Positions 6,021 to 8,029 of a stretch of 8,029 bases of DNA are shown in pieces. Both the position numbers and the translations under genes were made by a program. Source of the stretch: Chlorobiales bacterium (GTDB taxonomy: Bacteria > Bacteroidota > Chlorobiia > Chlorobiales > Chlorobiaceae); assembly GCA_022360415.1 (NCBI GenBank), contig JAKSDB010000068.1:1-8029 (forward strand). The letters are read 5' to 3'. Below the pieces are notes generated by a model. That model was not told where the DNA came from, searched no databases, and saw only the letters and a list, made by a program, of their open reading frames with translations. Numbering within the stretch: the first letter of the stretch is position 1; every line of letters begins with the position of its first letter.

Positions 6021-6218
6021 ATGAAAGTCAGGTCATTTGAGCTGCACGGGCTCCTGGTCGAAATCCATTCTGAAAAAATACCTTTTCAAATGGTTCGTTT
6101 GACCGTTTATCTGAACGGCAAGGAGATCAGGGATTCAGGCATGGAAATTCCCGAGGCTGAACTTGAAGAAACAGTGGCTGAAATTGAACAGTCTTTCAGG
6201 AACAACCTTTCAGTGTAA
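6021..6218 (+). CDS. Small protein of unknown function (65 residues)
   Basis: No family is recognised. The frame starts MKVRSFELHGLLVEIHSEKI and continues through VRLTVYLNGKEIRD (25-38). That pattern suggests two or three beta strands, the last two joined by a tight NGK turn. PEAELEETVAEIEQSFRNNL (44-63) then looks like an acidic amphipathic helix. This beta-beta-alpha layout suggests a small soluble cytoplasmic protein; there is no signal peptide or membrane span. The frame stays open upstream to another ATG at 5928, but that extension is Ser/Arg/Lys-rich, lacks the look of the rest, and overlaps the hydrophobic frame, so the ATG at 6021 is preferred. The ribosome site is weak, with AGG about 16 bases upstream. 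The gene converges on the aldehyde dehydrogenase with 75 bp between their stops. Confidence 0.6.
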   Translation: MKVRSFELHGLLVEIHSEKIPFQMVRLTVYLNGKEIRDSGMEIPEAELEETVAEIEQSFRNNLSV

Positions 6219-6227
6219 GCCGCAGGC

Positions 6228-6258
6228 GCTGCCGCGCTGTTGATGCAAAACCGGCAGC
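6228..6258. terminator. Hairpin between convergent genes, possible terminator
   Basis: GCTGCCG (6228-6234) pairs with CGGCAGC (6252-6258) across a 17-base loop. It sits between the stops of the small gene and the converging aldehyde dehydrogenase, where a shared terminator would be expected. Neither side has a strong T-run and the loop is long, so only the position and the GC-rich stem support the call. Confidence 0.35.
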
Positions 6259-6293
6259 ACCTCGTTCCGTAACGATGTACAATCAGTACCCCT

Positions 6294-7667
6294 TCACCCG
6301 AAATACATCGACTTCACATTCACGAACTCGCGGATACCGTAGCGGGAAAGCTCGCGGCCGTAGCCGGAGTGCTTGATCCCGCCGAAAGGCAGGCGGGGAT
6401 CCGACTTAACCATTGCATTGACAAAACAGTTGCCCGCTTCAAGCCGTCCTGCAACCGCTCTCGCCCGTTCGGGATCGGTTGAAAAAACCGCTGAACCGAG
6501 CCCGTAAGGGCTGTCATTGGCAATCTTCACGGCCTCGTCATCGTCACCGGCCCCGATAACCGTGGCCACAGGGCCGAAGGTCTCTTCACCGTATACCGGC
6601 ATTCCGGGAGAAACATCGGTCACAATTGTCGCCGGGTAAAAGAACCCTTTCCTCTCCGGGATTTCTCCGCCGCAAAGCACGGTTGCACCGAGTTCACGGC
6701 TCCCCTGAACCTGGCGGTGAAGCTCGTCCCTGAGATCTTTTCTCGCAATCGGCCCGATCCGCACCTCCGGGTCAAAGGGATCGCCCATTTTCGTGCCGCC
6801 CATTCTTTCGAGCAACATCTCTTCGAAACGGGATCTTACCGAATGATGCACGATAAAACGTTTTGCCGCGATGCAGCTTTGGCCGGCATTGAGCAGACGA
6901 GAGGCTATGCAAACATCCACCGCCTGAAGAAGGTCGGCATCATCGAGCACGAGATATGGATCGTTGCCCCCCAGCTCCAGAACACTTCTTTTGAGCGCTC
7001 TGCCTGCTTTCTCGGCAACAGCCATCCCCGCCCCTGTACTCCCCGTGATCGAAACCGCCTTGATAACTGGATGGGCAATAATGTCACCTGTCATCCGGTT
7101 GACATCTTCCGGTTCTATATGCAGTGTTCTGTAAAGATTCAAAGGGAAACCCGCTTCCCTGAAAAGGTTTTCGAGAGCAACCGCCGATCCGGTGACATTC
7201 GGCGCGTGCTTGACCACGACACCATTGCCGGCCATCATGACGGCGGAGGCAAAACGGATCACCTGCCAGAAGGGAAAATTCCAGGGCATAACACCAAGGA
7301 CCACCCCCAAAGGTTCAAAAGTCACCAGCCCGGTCATGCCGTCGACATCAACGGTTTCAGGCTGCAGGAACGTTTCCGCATGTTCGGCATAGTAATCGCA
7401 TACCCAGGCACATTTTTCAACCTCGGCCACAGCCTCTTTGAACGGTTTACCCATCTCGAGGCTTATCATCTTTCCATGCTCCTCTTTTTGCTCCCGAAGG
7501 AGGTCGGCCAGGCGGCTCATAGCCACCTTGCGCTTGTTGACAGGAGTATCTTTCCATAGCTCTGCCGCAAGTTGTGCGGATTGAAGTACCTCTTCTACAG
7601 CGGTCGAGGTCATAGCCGGATATTCAGCAAGAGTTTCTTCTGTCGCAGGATTTATGGTAACAATCAT
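6294..7667 (-). CDS. Succinate-semialdehyde dehydrogenase-type aldehyde dehydrogenase (Sad/YneI-like)
   Basis: This 457-residue protein is a complete NAD(P)-dependent aldehyde dehydrogenase that oxidises an aldehyde to a carboxylate in the cytoplasm. The family residues are present: PWNFPFWQ (128-135) with the oxyanion-hole Asn130, cofactor-contacting Lys153 in VVKHAPN, the ITGSTGAG loop (207-214), general base Glu231 in LELGG, nucleophile Cys265 in GQSC, and EETFGPV (361-367). VVKHAPN, the downstream DLRDELHRQV, and the overall length match E. coli Sad (YneI) more closely than longer dehydrogenases, so succinate semialdehyde is the likely substrate. Other short aldehydes remain possible. The ATG at 7667-7665 precedes the typical INPATEE start, with only a weak ribosome site. 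No aminotransferase or decarboxylase gene lies beside it, so the source of the aldehyde is unknown. If this is an autotrophic green sulfur bacterium, the enzyme may detoxify aldehydes or feed succinate to the reductive TCA cycle. Confidence 0.9.
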   Translation of the reverse strand: MIVTINPATEETLAEYPAMTSTAVEEVLQSAQLAAELWKDTPVNKRKVAMSRLADLLREQKEEHGKMISLEMGKPFKEAVAEVEKCAWVCDYYAEHAETFLQPETVDVDGMTGLVTFEPLGVVLGVMPWNFPFWQVIRFASAVMMAGNGVVVKHAPNVTGSAVALENLFREAGFPLNLYRTLHIEPEDVNRMTGDIIAHPVIKAVSITGSTGAGMAVAEKAGRALKRSVLELGGNDPYLVLDDADLLQAVDVCIASRLLNAGQSCIAAKRFIVHHSVRSRFEEMLLERMGGTKMGDPFDPEVRIGPIARKDLRDELHRQVQGSRELGATVLCGGEIPERKGFFYPATIVTDVSPGMPVYGEETFGPVATVIGAGDDDEAVKIANDSPYGLGSAVFSTDPERARAVAGRLEAGNCFVNAMVKSDPRLPFGGIKHSGYGRELSRYGIREFVNVKSMYFG

Positions 7668-7777
7668 ATTGTTGTCGCTTTTCTGTTTTTTTCAATATGT
7701 AACACTAAAACCGAACTATAAATGTAATGGCATTTTGACATTCCAGAAAACGATACTCTTTTATCTCTTTAGACACT

Positions 7778-7905
7778 TCTATTTATTGTCATGAGCGTTT
7801 CAAGTGCAAGGCGAACGGAGTGCGGAAACCGGAGTGTACATAGAGTACATGAGGATTTCGAGCACCGCTCAACGATGCAATTGAAGCGCGGAATAAATAA
7901 ATAGA
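7778..7905. repeat. 128-bp imperfect palindrome, probable dispersed intergenic repeat
   Basis: Nested inverted arms share one centre near 7842. The outer arms are TCTATTTATT (7778-7787) and AATAAATAGA (7896-7905). The middle arms are GCGTTTCAAGTGCA (7795-7808) and TGCAATTGAAGCGC (7876-7889), which pair at 12 of 14 positions plus one G-U. The inner arms are TGTAC (7835-7839) and GTACA (7845-7849). The DNA between these also pairs imperfectly with small shifts, so the whole element could fold into one long hairpin. It starts eight bases after the rsgA stop, so it may act as that gene's transcript end, and it lies upstream of the aldehyde dehydrogenase. It encodes no transposase. The structure suggests a palindromic or MITE-like element; only one copy is visible here. 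Confidence 0.65.
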
Positions 7906-7913
7906 GGGGCCCT

Positions 7914-8029
7914 TTACTCAATTGTTTCATATATGGCCAGATAACTCTCATACCTCTCAGGGTGAATTTCTCCCGCCCGGACAGCCTGCACGACACCGCA
8001 TGAAGGCTCTACGGTGTGCGTACAGGACG
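7914..8029 (-). CDS. rsgA: Ribosome small-subunit-dependent GTPase A, C-terminal fragment (runs off right edge)
   Basis: Reading leftward from the window edge, the frame gives 37 residues, beginning SCTHTVEPSCGVVQAV and ending YESYLAIYETIE before TAA at 7916-7914. This is the C-terminal zinc-binding end of RsgA, the circularly permuted GTPase that assists late 30S subunit maturation. The zinc motif C-x-H-x5-C is present as Cys2, His4 and Cys10 of the fragment, with the family's EP(x)C and the following helix and RYESY(L) segment. The first zinc cysteine, the OB fold and the GTPase domain lie beyond the window. The stop is followed after eight bases by the palindromic repeat. Although short, the fragment contains enough of the signature for a confident call. 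Confidence 0.88.
   Translation of the reverse strand, partial: SCTHTVEPSCGVVQAVRAGEIHPERYESYLAIYETIE

Noticed and set aside
6717..7559. A 280-codon open frame on the plus strand opposite the aldehyde dehydrogenase
   Set aside because: It is the antisense shadow of a gene with intact catalytic motifs; its translation has no recognisable domain.
7769..7996. A 75-codon minus-strand frame crossing the palindrome and the rsgA end
   Set aside because: It overlaps rsgA in a different frame and reads through a non-coding repeat; the rsgA frame carries the zinc motif.

Overview
The window fits a green sulfur bacterium (Chlorobiaceae, possibly Prosthecochloris or a related Chlorobium); this is inference, not proof. 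Base composition is moderate. Shine-Dalgarno signals are weak or absent at most starts, and a GlmU-like sugar nucleotidyltransferase of the kind found in Bacteroidota/Chlorobiota lies at the left edge. Three regulators end in a LuxR-type DNA-binding module that closely resembles those of Bacteroidota signalling proteins. No rRNA, tRNA, CRISPR array, insertion sequence or phage gene was seen.

Layout, left to right. (1) 1-1122, minus strand: the first 45 codons of a GlmU-like nucleotidyltransferase, preceded by a complete diacylglycerol-kinase-family lipid kinase with a TTG start. (2) 1123-1420: a divergent control region. (3) 1421-5400, plus strand: three tandem paralogous genes for about 407-411-residue regulators. 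Each has an STAS-like alpha/beta N-terminal domain, a long coiled coil and a C-terminal LuxR/GerE-type helix-turn-helix (HTH). The gaps between them are nearly equal (149 and 147 bp) and each holds a hairpin. (4) 5402-5725: a decayed fourth copy in which only the HTH end survives. (5) 5726-6218: a leader with a possible promoter, a 28-codon hydrophobic frame lacking a normal start codon, and a 65-residue protein of unknown function. (6) 6294-7667, minus strand: a succinate-semialdehyde-dehydrogenase-type aldehyde dehydrogenase (Sad/YneI-like), convergent with the small gene. (7) 7778-7905: a 128-bp imperfect palindrome, probably a dispersed repeat. (8) 7914-8029, minus strand: the last 37 codons of the ribosome-maturation GTPase rsgA.

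The most interesting part is the regulator array. Its members keep almost the same HTH, especially the first and third, while their N-terminal domains and coiled coils have diverged. That pattern fits a family reading different inputs, or forming heterodimers, while acting on the same or overlapping DNA sites. No kinase, receiver domain or other obvious signalling partner is encoded nearby, so the input is unknown. The flanking metabolic and housekeeping genes look ordinary and show no clear link to the array.
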